Assembly (NCBI GenBank): GCA_947624985.1
Contig: CANQMO010000002.1
Span: 53,377 to 117,376, forward strand
DNA length: 64,000 bases
From: an uncultured Oscillospiraceae bacterium
Lineage (GTDB): Bacteria > Bacillota > Clostridia > Oscillospirales > Oscillospiraceae
Direction of reading: 5' to 3'
Notes under the pieces: model-generated
Database searches by the model: none
What the model was told of the DNA's origin: nothing
Seen by the model: the letters and a program-made list of their open reading frames with translations, nothing else
Part shown: piece after piece, positions 9,064-20,100 of the stretch
Layout of the letters: each line of letters opens with the position of its first letter
Position numbering within the stretch: the stretch's first letter is position 1
Program-made: the position numbers and the translations under genes

Positions 9064-9465
9064 ATGAAAAAAGCTCTTTCGTTTACGCTGCTCGTAGCGC
9101 TGATGTTCTCTCTTGCCGCGTGCGGCCGTTCCAAGACGCCGTCCGTATCCTCTTCCGTCTCCACGCCTACGGCGGAGCAGGTCGCCGCCTCCGCCACCGA
9201 CACGGCAAACGCCGCGGTCAGCATGCCGCCGGCCTCCGCCACCGACACCAATGCCCAGTCCGGCTACGCCACCGCCAAAAATTACATCGGCCGGTCCGTG
9301 CAGGACATGTATCTGGCCATCGGTCAGCCCACGGACAGCTCCTATGGTCCCGTGGAGGACGATGATGACACGGAAGAGGGCATGCTGTTTTATAACGGCT
9401 TTTACGTCTGGACCCTCCGCACGGAGACCGGCGAGACCGTTCAGGACGTCTATCTGGACGAGTAA
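9064..9465 (+). CDS. Small lipoprotein of unknown function
   Basis: This 133-residue protein begins with a lipoprotein signal peptide (MKKALSFTLLVALMF) and the lipobox LAAC, with the lipidated cysteine at C20. A Ser/Thr/Ala-rich linker of about 50 residues follows, then a compact domain of about 65 residues beginning near NYIGRSVQDMY and ending in a predicted strand (VQDVYLDE). It should be exported, processed by the Lgt and LspA encoded nearby, and anchored on the outer face of the membrane. A possible extended -10 (TGGTATACT, near 9021-9029) lies in the 48-base gap upstream and the ribosome site is TGGAGG. I do not recognise the domain. Confidence 0.85.
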   Translation: MKKALSFTLLVALMFSLAACGRSKTPSVSSSVSTPTAEQVAASATDTANAAVSMPPASATDTNAQSGYATAKNYIGRSVQDMYLAIGQPTDSSYGPVEDDDDTEEGMLFYNGFYVWTLRTETGETVQDVYLDE

Positions 9466-9471
9466 AGCGCC

Positions 9472-9912
9472 GTGAAAAAGCTCCGCGACCTGTACCGCCG
9501 CCACCGGGAGATCGTCAATTACCTCCTTTTCGGCGCCGCCACCACGGCGGTGAGCTGGATCGCCTACGCGCTGGGCGTGGGCGCGCTGGGGATGGGCGTG
9601 AACGGGGGCAACGTCTTCAGCTGGGTGTGCGCGGTGGCGTTCGCCTTCGTGACCAATAAGCTGTGGGTGTTCGACTCCAGGAGCTGGGCCTGGCCGGCCT
9701 GGCTGAAGGAGGCCGCCGCCTTCGTGGGCGGGCGCGCGTTCACCGGGCTGCTGGAGCTGGTCGGCCTGCCGCTGCTCATCAGACTGGGGCTGGACCAGAC
9801 CCTGCTGGGGGTGGAGGGCTTTGCCGCCAAGGTGGTCACCACCATCGTGGTCATCATCCTCAACTACTTCCTGTCCAAATTCATCGCCTTCCGAAAAGGC
9901 CATAAAAAATGA
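9472..9912 (+). CDS. GtrA family membrane protein
   Basis: This 146-residue protein has four hydrophobic helices with the GtrA layout: NYLLFGAATTAVSWIAY at the first helix, the signature FAFVTNKLWVFDS near residue 60, and the end VVIILNYFLSKFIAFR, which is typical of GtrA and teichoic-acid-linked GtcA proteins. Members are thought to move or present undecaprenyl-linked sugars for modification of surface glycans. The start is GTG, six bases after the lipoprotein stop. The upstream GT-C-like gene makes a shared role in surface glycosylation plausible but unproven. A strong hairpin terminator follows. Confidence 0.9.
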   Translation: MKKLRDLYRRHREIVNYLLFGAATTAVSWIAYALGVGALGMGVNGGNVFSWVCAVAFAFVTNKLWVFDSRSWAWPAWLKEAAAFVGGRAFTGLLELVGLPLLIRLGLDQTLLGVEGFAAKVVTTIVVIILNYFLSKFIAFRKGHKK

Positions 9913-9917
9913 AATCC

Positions 9918-9957
9918 CGCGCCCCTGCCGAACGGCAGGGGCGCGGCGCTGTTTTGC
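9918..9957. terminator. Bidirectional terminator between gtrA and the repeat protein gene
   Basis: Two perfectly complementary 13-base arms (9918-9930 and 9933-9945) form a GC-rich hairpin with a tight loop, followed by a T-rich stretch on the + strand. An A-rich flank on the left would give T on the minus transcript. It sits between convergent genes, so it probably stops both. Confidence 0.85.
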
Positions 9958-9961
9958 TTTT

Positions 9962-10516
9962 TCAGCCTTCCCAGTGAGGCTCCTGTTCCTCCGGCTGAGA
10001 CGGGGTCTCGGGCTCCTCCGGCTGAGACGGTGCCTCAGGCTCCTCCGGCTGAGACGGGATCTCCGGCTCCTCCGGTTGTGACGGTGCCTCAGGCTCCACC
10101 GGCGGGGCGGCGGGCTCCTCCACGGTCACCTCCACCTCCACGTCGGCTTCCGCCGCCGTCTCGTCCACCACGGACGCGAAGTCCGCCTCCTCGGCCTCCG
10201 GGCCGATCTCCTCTTTCAGCCGGGCGATCTCCGCCTCCATTTCGGCGATGGCGTCCTTAGCCACGCCAATCTCCTGGCATGCCTGGGCCAGGGCCTCCTC
10301 CGGCGCGTCGTGATGGGCCTCGTAGTACAGCCGGCCTATCTCGGCATACGCCTTTTTGATGGTGTCCTTCCGGGCGGAGATGTCCATGTTCAGCTTCGCC
10401 ACCCGGCTGACCTGCTTCGTCTTGACGGCGGCCACCGAGGCCAGGTCCTTGGCCTTCTCCGCGGCCTTGGACGCCAGAGCTCCCGCCTTGTCCATAAAAT
10501 CGTTGAAACCAGACAC
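9962..10516 (-). CDS. Coiled-coil protein with Pro/Glu tandem-repeat tail
   Basis: I do not recognise a named family. From the chosen GTG start the protein has 184 residues. The first 60 form an Ala/Lys-rich helix of the kind seen in small membrane-associated stress or zinc-ribbon-like proteins (FMDKAGALASKAAEKAKDLA). Residues about 60-105 form a second coiled coil (AIAEMEAEIARLKEEIG). The last 45 residues are four copies of a nine-residue Pro/Ser/Gln/Glu repeat. GTG at 10516 is preferred over the ATG at 10570 because a strong ribosome site (AAGGAGG) sits 7 bases upstream of it. The acidic tail is probably disordered. Confidence 0.75.
   Translation of the reverse strand: MSGFNDFMDKAGALASKAAEKAKDLASVAAVKTKQVSRVAKLNMDISARKDTIKKAYAEIGRLYYEAHHDAPEEALAQACQEIGVAKDAIAEMEAEIARLKEEIGPEAEEADFASVVDETAAEADVEVEVTVEEPAAPPVEPEAPSQPEEPEIPSQPEEPEAPSQPEEPETPSQPEEQEPHWEG
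9985..10092. repeat. Four tandem 27-bp repeats inside a coding region
   Basis: Units start at 9985, 10012, 10039 and 10066. Each is 27 bases with the shared core CTCCTCCGGCTGAGACGG (minor variants) and encodes nine residues of the form (E)xPSQPEEP. The length is a multiple of three, so copy-number changes would keep the frame. Confidence 0.9.
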
Positions 10517-10580
10517 AGTGATAGCCTCCTTCTGCTTTTTGAATTCGTTTATTTCATTTTTCCCATTCACCGGGAGAATA

Positions 10581-11435
10581 CTACGCGTCCTGTCCCGGCT
10601 CCGCGGCGTCCCGTTCCGCCCGCCGCCGGACCCAGAGCTCCTGGGGGCCCCGGCGGAGCAGGACCGCCAGCGTCAGGACCGCCAGCGCGAAGGTGACGCC
10701 CGCCAGAAGCTGGCTCACCCGTATGCCGGTCCCGCCCAGGTACAGCGAGTCGGTCCTGAGCCCCTCGATCCACACCCGGCCCAGACCGTACCAGCCCACA
10801 TAGGTGAGGAAATACTGTCCGTCGAACCGCCGGACCGTCTTTTTCGACAGCACATGCAGTCCGATGAAGCCCAGCAGGTTCCACAGGGATTCGTACAAAA
10901 ACGTGGGGTGGACGTATATAGTCTGACCGTTCAGCGTAAGGCCCATGCGGCAGAAGATATCCGTCTCCGCGCCGAAGGCCTCCCGGTTCATGAAGTTGCC
11001 CCAGCGGCCCACGCTCTGGCCGATGAGAAAACCGAAGCTGACCACATCCAGCAGCGCCGGGGCGCTGATCTTCTTCACCCGGCACACCACGAACACCGTG
11101 ATCACCGCCGCAATCACCCCGCCGTAGATGGCCAGGCCCCCCTCCCAGATCTTGCACATGTCCCAGAAGGAGTCGTAGTGGCCGAAAAAGATCACATAGT
11201 ACACCCGCGCGCCCACCACGGCCAGAGGCACGGCGAACAGCAGGTTATCGATCAGGTCGTCCTGGGTGATGCCGAACGCGTCGCACCGGCGGGAGCAGTA
11301 GGCCACCGCCAGCAGGAAGCCGCAGGCGATGATGACCCCGTACCAGTAGAAGGTGTGGCCCAGCAGGGTGAAGGAATTGGCCGGGTCGATGGACCAGTCC
11401 CCCAAAAAGGGAAAGGAGATGGCCGCGCCGCTCAT
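10581..11435 (-). CDS. lgt: Prolipoprotein diacylglyceryl transferase
   Basis: This 284-residue integral membrane enzyme transfers diacylglycerol from phosphatidylglycerol to the lipobox cysteine, the first step of lipoprotein maturation. It shows about seven membrane helices, the Lgt signature SVGRWGNFMNREAFG, the GGLAIYGG segment with its conserved glycines, and HPTFLYESLWNL. The C-terminus is a short charged tail. It starts inside the last codons of yfmH (ATGA overlap), so the two are translationally coupled. LspA, the next enzyme in the pathway, lies 5 kb away. Confidence 0.97.
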   Translation of the reverse strand: MSGAAISFPFLGDWSIDPANSFTLLGHTFYWYGVIIACGFLLAVAYCSRRCDAFGITQDDLIDNLLFAVPLAVVGARVYYVIFFGHYDSFWDMCKIWEGGLAIYGGVIAAVITVFVVCRVKKISAPALLDVVSFGFLIGQSVGRWGNFMNREAFGAETDIFCRMGLTLNGQTIYVHPTFLYESLWNLLGFIGLHVLSKKTVRRFDGQYFLTYVGWYGLGRVWIEGLRTDSLYLGGTGIRVSQLLAGVTFALAVLTLAVLLRRGPQELWVRRRAERDAAEPGQDA

Positions 11436-12721
11436 TCTTCTTGCGCCTGCCGGGGCAGGACCAGAGACAGGGCCGTCCGCTCCGGCCGGATATGCTCCCG
11501 CACCCAGGCGGAAGCGTCCTCGCAGGTGATGGACCGCATGATCTCGAACCCGTCCAGGGTCCGGTACCCGGCAAAGCAGCTCTCCGCCAGGCTGACGCCC
11601 AGGTTCCGGAAGTCCCCCAGCGCCCGCAGGCTGCCGCCGTAGGACGCCTTTTTCTGCCGGTCGAAGAGCGCCCGGTCGAAGCCGTCCGCCGCCACCTTTT
11701 CCGCCGCCGCCAGCAGCGCGTCCACGGCGGCCTCCGGGTCTTTCGACTCGCCGCCGAACACCACGAAGCCCTCCCCGGCGGCATAGTCCGCGCTGCAGCC
11801 GAAGGTGCCGTTCAAAAGGCCCCTGCCGTACAGGTCAAGGTACGCCGGGGAGCTTCTGCCGTAAAGGCACTTCAGGGCCAGCCCCGCCGTGAGCCGCTGC
11901 CTGTGGGCCTGCGGACCGTGCCGGTCCGGGCCCAGCTTCAGCCCCGCCATGAACAGCGGCGCGGACACCTCCATCCGCCGCTCGGCCCGTTTTTCCACGG
12001 GGTCCAGACCCTCCTCCGGGCCGTAGTCCCGCCCGGGCAGGGGCGCGGCGTCGGGCGTGAGCATTTCCGCGGCCGTCCGCTCCACCGCCTCCGGGTCCAC
12101 GTCCCCCACCACGCACAGCGCCATATTGGAGGGGTGGTAAAAGACCTTGTGGCAGTCGTAGAGCACCTGGGGGGTGATATCCTGGATGGACTCCACCGTG
12201 CCGCCTACGTCGTCCCGCAGGGGGTTTGTGGCGAACAGCAGCCGCATGAGGGCCATGTACACCGCGTTGTCCGGGTCGTCCTCGTACATGCGCAGCTCCT
12301 GGGCGATGATCCCCCGCTCCTTGTCCACGCTCTGCTGAGTGTAGTAGGGCACGGACACGAAGTTGAGCAGGGTGCGCAGATCATCGTCAAACCCCTGGGT
12401 GCAGGAGAAGTGATAGGCGGTCATGGACTCGGAGGTGAAGGCGTTGGCGTTGGCCCCCGCCGCGTCCAGAAGCATGAGGGCGTTGCCCTCCGGTGTGTCG
12501 AAGGTCTTGTGCTCCAGATAGTGGGCCACGCCGGCGGGGGTGTCCACCTGCCGGCCGTCCAGGGTGAAGCGCCGGTCCGCGCCGCCGTAGTTGGTGACGA
12601 AGCAGGCAAAGCTCTTGCGGTAGCCGGGCTTTGGCACCACGAAAACGGACAGGCCGTTGGACAGCTTCCCCTCATACAGGGTCTCGCCGATGGCCGCGTA
12701 ATCGATCTTATGCATCTTCAT
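11432..12721 (-). CDS. yfmH: M16-family zinc peptidase-like protein YfmH
   Basis: This 429-residue protein belongs to the M16 (pitrilysin/processing peptidase) family. It keeps the inverted zinc motif HxxEH as HYLEH, followed by KTFDTPEGNALMLLDAAGANANAF and the downstream acidic ligand region near AQELRMYEDDP, as in active subunits. In Bacillus the YfmF/YfmH pair is linked to the 5-aminopentanol modification of elongation factor P. By homology this is the metal-binding partner of the pair. It overlaps the 3' end of yfmF and is followed by lgt in one minus-strand operon. Confidence 0.92.
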   Translation of the reverse strand: MKMHKIDYAAIGETLYEGKLSNGLSVFVVPKPGYRKSFACFVTNYGGADRRFTLDGRQVDTPAGVAHYLEHKTFDTPEGNALMLLDAAGANANAFTSESMTAYHFSCTQGFDDDLRTLLNFVSVPYYTQQSVDKERGIIAQELRMYEDDPDNAVYMALMRLLFATNPLRDDVGGTVESIQDITPQVLYDCHKVFYHPSNMALCVVGDVDPEAVERTAAEMLTPDAAPLPGRDYGPEEGLDPVEKRAERRMEVSAPLFMAGLKLGPDRHGPQAHRQRLTAGLALKCLYGRSSPAYLDLYGRGLLNGTFGCSADYAAGEGFVVFGGESKDPEAAVDALLAAAEKVAADGFDRALFDRQKKASYGGSLRALGDFRNLGVSLAESCFAGYRTLDGFEIMRSITCEDASAWVREHIRPERTALSLVLPRQAQEE

Positions 12722-13976
12722 CCTCCCCGGTCCCCCGCAGGAAATACACCGCGTCGCACGCGATACCGGCAGCGGCTCTGACCACGTCCTCCCTCGTCAC
12801 GTCCTCCACCAGGGCCGCCAGTTCCTCCGGGCCGTACTCCAGCCCCAGCAGGTTCTGCTCCAGCCAGAAGCTCTCCAGCGCGCCGGCGCTGTCCGCCGCG
12901 CTGAGAAGGTCGTTGACAAGGCCCAGCCTGGCCGCGGCCATCTCTTCGTCGGATATGTCCCCGTCCTTTACGGCCTGTAGCTGCCGGTCTATCTCCGCCA
13001 GGGCCTGATCGTGATCTTTCACCTCGATACCGCTGATGACGGCCATGACGCCCTTCATCAGGTCCAGAGCGGAGCTGGCAAAGTAGCACAGGCTCAGCTT
13101 TTCCCGCACGTTCATGAAGAGCTTGGAGCTCACCGACCCGCCGAACACCGCGTTCATCACCCGCAGCGCCGCCATATCCGGGTCCTCCATGGCCTCCCCC
13201 AGCCGGTAGCCGATGGCCAGCTTCCCCTGGGCCACGTCCATGTCGTCGCTGAAATACCGGGGTTGCGCCTCCACCGTGTTCATGCGGATGTCGGTGCCCA
13301 GGTCCCTGTCCAGTTCGCCCCGGGGCATGGCGGCCAGCGCGTCCCGCACGGCCCGTTCCACCCGGGCGGGGTCGGCGCCGCCGCAGTAGAATATCTCCAT
13401 GGGGGAAGAGGAGAGGAGCTCATGGTAGCGCCTTGTCAGCGCCACATAGCCGATGGCCTCGGCCTCCTCCTCGGTGCCCAGCACGTCCACGGCGTAGTCC
13501 TCCGCCGGGCACATGAGCTCGGTGAGCCGGTAGCGGCTGTAGGAGATCTTGTCGTTGATCCGGGCTCGGATGTCCTCCAGCAGCTTCTCCTTCTCGCTGT
13601 CCACATACCGGCTCAGCAGGAGCCCGCCCCGGGTCCGGGGCTCCAGGAGCACCTCTCCCAGCAGCGCCGCCATGTCCTCCAAAAGGCCCTGACCGTCCGG
13701 CAGATACGCCTCGTCGATAAAGTCCGCCCAGAAGCCCACACACTGGATCTCGCCCCTTTTCCGGACCGTGGGCTCCAGCCGGGCCCCATAAAGGCTGTCC
13801 AGCCGGGCCGCCAGCGCGTCCATGTCCGGGCTTTTCACCGTGCCCCGGCGCAGGACGCTGGGGATCAGGGCGTTTTGCGCCGCCGTCTCCCGGCTGAGCC
13901 TGGTCAGAAGGTTCACGCTGAGGAGCCCTGTTTTGAATTTGTCGGTCTGCAGGCACGTCAAATACGCGCCGGGCAT
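12708..13976 (-). CDS. yfmF: M16-family non-catalytic subunit YfmF
   Basis: This 422-residue M16-fold protein lacks an HxxEH zinc motif at the usual N-terminal site, as expected for the inactive subunit of a two-chain M16 complex. YfmF with YfmH is reported to act in EF-P modification in Bacillus. Recognisable parts are the start (LTCLQTDKFKTGLLSVNLLT) and FSDDMDVAQGKLAIGYRLG. I chose ATG at 13976, which has GGAAAGAG just upstream and gives a family-like N-terminus. A GTG at 14009 is the alternative and would add 11 residues. It is the first gene of the yfmF-yfmH-lgt operon. Confidence 0.9.
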   Translation of the reverse strand: MPGAYLTCLQTDKFKTGLLSVNLLTRLSRETAAQNALIPSVLRRGTVKSPDMDALAARLDSLYGARLEPTVRKRGEIQCVGFWADFIDEAYLPDGQGLLEDMAALLGEVLLEPRTRGGLLLSRYVDSEKEKLLEDIRARINDKISYSRYRLTELMCPAEDYAVDVLGTEEEAEAIGYVALTRRYHELLSSSPMEIFYCGGADPARVERAVRDALAAMPRGELDRDLGTDIRMNTVEAQPRYFSDDMDVAQGKLAIGYRLGEAMEDPDMAALRVMNAVFGGSVSSKLFMNVREKLSLCYFASSALDLMKGVMAVISGIEVKDHDQALAEIDRQLQAVKDGDISDEEMAAARLGLVNDLLSAADSAGALESFWLEQNLLGLEYGPEELAALVEDVTREDVVRAAAGIACDAVYFLRGTGEDEDA

Positions 13977-14044
13977 TATCTCTTTCCGCGTCTGCCGCAA
14001 AGCTCTCACCTGCCGTCTACTGGTAAATTTTACTGTTGCCCTAT

Positions 14045-14073
14045 ATTATAACACACGCCGTCCTGTTTGAAAA
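14045..14073 (-). promoter_or_regulatory. Promoter for yfmF-yfmH-lgt
   Basis: On the minus strand there is a TTTTCA -35-like box (14068-14073), a 17-base spacer and a perfect TATAAT (14045-14050) with an extended TG upstream of the -10. This is about 70 bases before the yfmF start and fits a housekeeping sigma-A promoter. Confidence 0.7.
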
Positions 14074-14116
14074 TGACAATTCCGTGAATTTTGCGGGCCC
14101 CGGACGGGGCCTGCCG

Positions 14117-17100
14117 TCAGCGGATGATGACCTGGCCGTTCTTGACCTTGATGTGCCTGCCGCACACGTCGGCCTCGTAGCCGTCCCAGCCGGCGGGCAG
14201 GTTCGGCTTTACGGTGAGCCGGCCGTTTTCCAGCCGTATGCCCAGAAGGTCCTCCAGCACCACCCGGAAAAACCAGCCCGCGGCGCCGGTATACCAGCTC
14301 CACAGCGCCTGGCCGTAGTGGTCCGGCTCGGCGGACACGTCCGCCGCCAGCACATAGGGCTCCGCGCCCCACTGCTCCGGGTCGTGCCGGGCCGGCAGCA
14401 GGTCCAGCAGCATGGCCGCGCCCGTGTCCGTAAAGCCCTCTTTCAGCAGGGCCGAGGCCAGCCACACCGCCCCGTGGGTGTACTGTCCGCCGTTCTCCCG
14501 GAAGCCCGGGCCGCAGGAGCGGATATAGCCCGGGTCCCTGCCGGTCCCGGCAAAGGGCGGGGCGAACAGCTTCACCAGAGCGTGGGCCTTGTCATACAGA
14601 TGGTCGACGCAGGCCATGAGGGCCGTGCGCACCCGCTCTTTATCCGCCGTACCGCTGAACGCGGCCCAGCTCTGGGCCACGGAGTCGATGGCGCAGGCGG
14701 GGGCGCCCACCGCGCCCAGAGGCGCGCCGTCCGCCCACCAGCCCCGCAGATACCAGCTGCCGTTCCAGCTTCGCTCCGCCGCCGCCGCAAGGTCCGCCGC
14801 CGCGTCCGCGTACCGGGCGCCGGTCTGATCGTTCAGCCGGTTCAGCAGCGCCGCGAAGCGGTCCGCGGTGTGGATGAAAAACCAGGTGAGCCACTGGCTC
14901 TCGCCGCCCACCTTGTCCATGCCGTCGTTCCAGTCCCCGGAGCCGGTGAAAAGCAGCCCGTGAGGGCCCCGTCCCCGGGCCAGCACGCAGTCCAGCGCCC
15001 GGCGGGCGTGGTCCAGCACCGTGCCCCGGTCCCCGGAAAAGCCGGGGGTGAAATACCGGTCCCGCTCCGTCCGATCGAGAGGCGGGGCCTCCAGCCAGGG
15101 TGCCGTCTCGGTGCACACGGACCGGTCGCCGGTCTTTTCCACATACTCGCACAGCGCCCATACCAGCCACAGAAGGTCGTCCGAGCAGCGGGTCCGCACG
15201 CCCCGGGGGCCCGTGGGGGTGTCGTGCCACCAGTGCAGCACGTCCCCCTCCGTGAACTGCCGGGCGCAGCAGGTCAGGATGTGCCGCCGTGCCCGGGCGG
15301 GCGTTATCAGGATGAGATTGGTCACGTCCTGCAGCTGGTCCCGAAAGCCGTAGGCGCCGCCGGACTGGTACATGCTGGTCCGGCCCATTATCCGGCAGGA
15401 CAGGGCCTGGTAGGCCGTCCAGCCGTTCATCATCCTGTCCAGCGCCTTATCCGGGGTGCGGATATGCACCCGGCTCAGGGTTGCCCGCCAGCCGTCCCGG
15501 ACCTTGATGAGCTCCCGGGCGGCCCGGTCCGGGTCCGCCAGGGCGCGCAGGGTGTCGGCGCTCTCAAAGCCGCAGACCAGCACGCTCACCCCGCCGCCCT
15601 TCCACAGGGCGCCGAAGCAGGGCCGCAGCCCGGCCCCGGTCCTGCCGTCCATCCGGCCCGCCAGCCAGGAGGCCTCGTCGCAGGTGAAGCCGGACAGCTT
15701 CCTGCTGCACACCGCCCGGAACACCGCGTCCGGGTAAAGGCTCCGGGGATTTTCCGCCGTTAGGCACCCCTCCGCGCAGCCTGTGATCACGCAGGGGACG
15801 TCGGCGGCGTTGGGGGTGAGGGCCAGGGGCAGACGCCAGCCGATATAGGCCTCTCCGCCCCCCTCGATGAGCATGATCCGCGCCCGGTAGCCGCCGGGCA
15901 CGAAGGCGGTGAGGGTGACGTCCTCGTGCTCCCAGCGGGTCCAGCCGAAGCCGTTGACCACCCGGCAGGGGCCGTCCGTGGCAAAAAGGCTCCGCCGGCC
16001 CTGGGCCGTCACCATCTCCAGCGTCTCGCCGCCGGCGGTGGCGATCGGGTCGTTCAGCCAGGGGTCCACCGGGCACTCCCGGGCGTTTTCCAGCCACATG
16101 AAGCCCGTGCCGCAGTCGGCGGCCAGATAGCCGAACGAGCCGTTGGACAGCACGTTGCACCAGGCCCGGGGCGGCAGGGGCGGGGTCTCGTAGCGGACCG
16201 CCCCGCCGGGCAGGTATTCCACATGGGGGGCCTTGCCTTTCCGCTCCGGCGCGGGGCGTAGGGCGGGAAGGCCCGCGTACCTGCGCTCCTGAACGGGCTT
16301 TATCACTACCGCCGCGGCGGCGATGTCCGCGCCGCCTGCGAACCACACGCCGCCCCGGACGCCCTCAAAGGCCGCCAGGCCGTATTTATCCAGATACCGG
16401 CGCAGGGCGTCCTTCCGGGGGTGCAGATACTCCCCCTCCTCGCCGGTGTCGAGCACCAGGTCCGCCGCCACGCCGCAGGCCGTGATCAGCGCGTGACGTT
16501 TGATCATCCGCCGGGCCTCGTTCAGATCCTCGCCCACCGCCAGGTATATGATGGGCACGTCCCCGGAAAGGCCCTTTTGCCACAGAGCCTCCCGGGTGGA
16601 CCCGGCCCGGGCCTCCACCCGGGGCGAGCACACCGCCGCGCAGAGCTCCAGCGCCGCCCGCATGCCGGCCTCGTTCATGCCCAGCAGCGACGCCATGGCC
16701 CCGGCCATATCCGCGCCGCCGCCGGACAGGATGCGCCGGGCGCCGTTTTCCGCCTCGGCGCGGCTGTCGCCGCAGGCCAGAGCCAGGGCCGCGCACCCGC
16801 CCTCCGGCAGCGTGGCCGTCACCGTCACCGGCTCGTTCATCTGCCAGCCGCTGCCGGCGGCCACATGCAGATCCACCGTGGCCGCAAGGCACAGCCACGT
16901 CTCGGCAAGCTCCCCGCGGGAGAGCCTGCGCACCAGCACACATCCCCGGTGGGGCATGACCTCCAGCCCCAGCCGCCAGAAGGCGGGGTGGGCGGCGAAG
17001 TCGCCGGGCCCTGTCAGCACCGGCTCGAACCGCAGCGACAGCTTCCCGCCGCTGGGCCCGGTGATCCGCCGCAGCTCTCCCCGCTCGCCGCTGGCCACCG

Positions 17101-20100
17101 CCAGAGACGCAGAGGCCGCCGCGCCGCTCTGCCGGGCGGTGAAGGTCAGCGTGCCGCCCTCATACCGCCAGGGGAAAAAGGCCGCCTCCCGCCAGGACGG
17201 GGTCAGGGCCCTGCCGTCCACGGACAGAGAAAACCCCTCCGGGCGGTACATGAGCAGTCCGCCGCTTTTGGCGATACACCGGCCGTCGTCGCAGGCCAGG
17301 AGCGTATACACTCCGTTGGACATGGGGAACCAGGCCGGGGCCGCCGGGACATAGCCCGGCCCCTCCCACTGGAACACGGGCCGGTCCGGGCGGCTCTCAG
17401 GGGGCCGGGCGATGGGACTGCGGCTGCGGCGCAGCACCGTCCCGCTCAGCGGCACCCGCTCGCAGAGCAGAGGCCGGAAAGCGCTCATGGCCCGGTCCGC
17501 CATGAAATACCGCCGCAGAGCCCCGCCGGCCAGACAGTTGGCGACGGCGCAAAGGCTCATGCCCAGGTGGTGGCTCATGAAGCAGGCCACCACCTGGCCG
17601 TCCTTTCCCGTCCGGCCCGGGGTCATGTCCAGAGCCTCGTAAAACCCATACTGGCCCCACATGCCCATGCTCTTCAGCCGCCGCAGGTTCTTCACCGCCG
17701 CCTTGGGATGCACGCACAGCGCCAGAAAGCTGGCGTAGGGGGCGATCACCAGTTCCCCGTCCATATCCCGCCGCAGGGCCAGCGCCCCGGTGCCGTGGGC
17801 CTTGTAGCGATAGTCCATGCCGGCGTCCAGAGAGAAGAACGCGCTCTCGGAGTTGCCCCAGGGGACCTTGGCCCGCTCCCCCCGCCGCCGCTGGGCATAG
17901 AGGCAGAACCGGGCCGTCTCCCACAGCATGGACCCGCCCACCAGCGGCAGAAACAGCTCCGGCATCAGATACTCGAACATGGACCCGGACCAGCTTGCCA
18001 GGCCCCGCCAGCCGTCCAGCGCCAGCCGGGCGCGGCTCAGGCTCTGCCAGTGGCGCACGGGCACCTCCCCCCGGGCGCAGGCGACGTAGCTGGTCAGCCG
18101 GGCCTCGGAGGCCATCAGATCGTAGTGGCCGGGACTGACCGTCTCCGAGGTGGGGTCCAGACCAATACGGAAAAGCCGCTTCTTTTTGTCGTACAGCGCC
18201 GCCATATCCATCCCGTCCGCCAGGGCCCTCGCCCGGTCCGCGATCTCCGGGTGGCCGTGGGCGGCCATGCCGTTCGCCAGACAGATGAGGCAGGCGCACA
18301 GATTGCCGCTGTCCACCGTGGACACATAGGCCGGCTGCAAAGGCGCGCAGGTGCGCGTGTCGTACCAGTTATAGAGGTGCCCCTTCCACTTCGGCAGCTT
18401 CTCCACCGTCGCCAGCAGCCGGTCCGCCAGGACCGCCGCGTCGCTCTCCGGGGCCGCGTCCAGCTCCATCACCGCCAGCGCCGACACCAGGGCCAGGCCG
18501 ATATTGGTGGGGCTGGTCCGGTGGGCCGTGCCCTTGGGGGGCTGGACCTGAAAATTGTCGGGGGGCAGCCAGTGGTCCGCGCGGGTGCAAAGGCCGCTGA
18601 AGTACCCCCATATGGCCTCCGCGCACTTCATAAGAAAGGTCCGGTCCGCGGCAGTGAGGTCGTTTTTCGCCGTCAGGGGCCGGCCGGACACATAGGCGAA
18701 CACCGGGGCCGCCAGCCATACCACCCCCGCGGCCTTGCCCGCCGGACCGGGGGCCAGCACCGTCAGCGCCAGACCCAGCCCCACGGAAAACCACATGGCC
18801 GCGGGCTGTCTTTTGCCCCGCTCCGTCTGGGCCGCCGTGACCCACTGGAGCATGTTTTTGTGGCTCACCGTCATGCGCCACAGGGCCGTGAACATGGCCG
18901 ACGCGCAGGTGAAGCCCTCCCAGGGCAGGAAGATGAGCCGGGCGAAAAACCGGGTCAGCGACCCGCCCGCGCCCCGCAGCACCCCGCTCCGGCACCGGAG
19001 CCGGGCGTCCCCGGTGCGCACGAACAGCCCCGCGAAGGCGTCGTGGACCGCGTCCGAACCCAGGCACAGCAGCGCCAGGCCCGCCGCCCAGCGCAGGTCC
19101 GGCCGGAAAAAGCCGCCCAGCAGCGCCAGCAGCGCCGCCGGGGCCACCAGGCTCCGGCGCAGACTGTCCAGCAGCCGGAACCGGTCCAGACCCGTCAGGT
19201 CCCGGCCCGCCCGGCCAAGCCAGGGGAGGTTCTGCCAGTCGCCTCTCGTCCAGCGGTGCAGCCGCCTGAACCAGGCCGCCGCCGTCACCGGGGCCCCGTC
19301 CGTCAGCTCCACGTCGCCCATGTAAGCCCCCCGCAGGTAGGCCCCCTCCAGCGCGTCGTGGCTCAGAACGCGGTTATCCTCGAACCGCCCGTCCAGACAG
19401 GCCAGGTACGCCGCCGCGTCCACCACGCCCTTACCGGCGAAGCCGCCCCGGTCGAACAGGTCCGTAAAAAGCTCGCCCGTGGGCGCGCCGTAAGGGTCCG
19501 TGCCCCCCTGGCCCGCCCAGATACGGGCGAAATCCGTCGCCATGGCCCGGTCCAGTTCCACCGCCATCCGGGGATGGATGACCCCGTGGCCCCGGACCAC
19601 CACGCCGTTGTCCACCAGCGGCACGTTCAGCGGATGCATGGCCGCGCCGATGAGGGACCGGGCCGCTCCCGGCGCCAGCCGGGTGTCCCCGTCCAGACAC
19701 AGGATATACCGGGCGCGCAGGTCGTTGGCGCTGCCGGAAAGGCACCGCAGCTGGTTGGGCCGGCCCTGGGTCAGCCGGGCCAGCTCCAGGATGGCCCCCC
19801 GCTTCCGCTCCCAGGGGGCGTAGACCCCGTCGGCGTTGTTCCAGGCCGGGTCCCGGGTCAGAAGGAAAAACCCGCCGCCGTATTTTTCATTCAGTTCGTC
19901 CACGGCCCGCCGGACCGGCTCCAGCCGGCCCGCCTCCGCGGGGGGATACACCGTCCCGTCCGGCAGGTCCGCCAGCAGCGCGAACAGCAGCTCCTTCCCG
20001 CACTCCCGGTTGGCCAGCCGGTACTCCTCCATCCGCCGGACGAGCCGGGGCCCGGTCTCGTCGTCCGTCAGCAGGGCGGACACGGCGCACACGGTCCGGC

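Noticed and set aside
9985..10092. Possible CRISPR-like array
   Set aside because: The repeats are contiguous with no spacers and translate in frame into Pro/Glu repeats.
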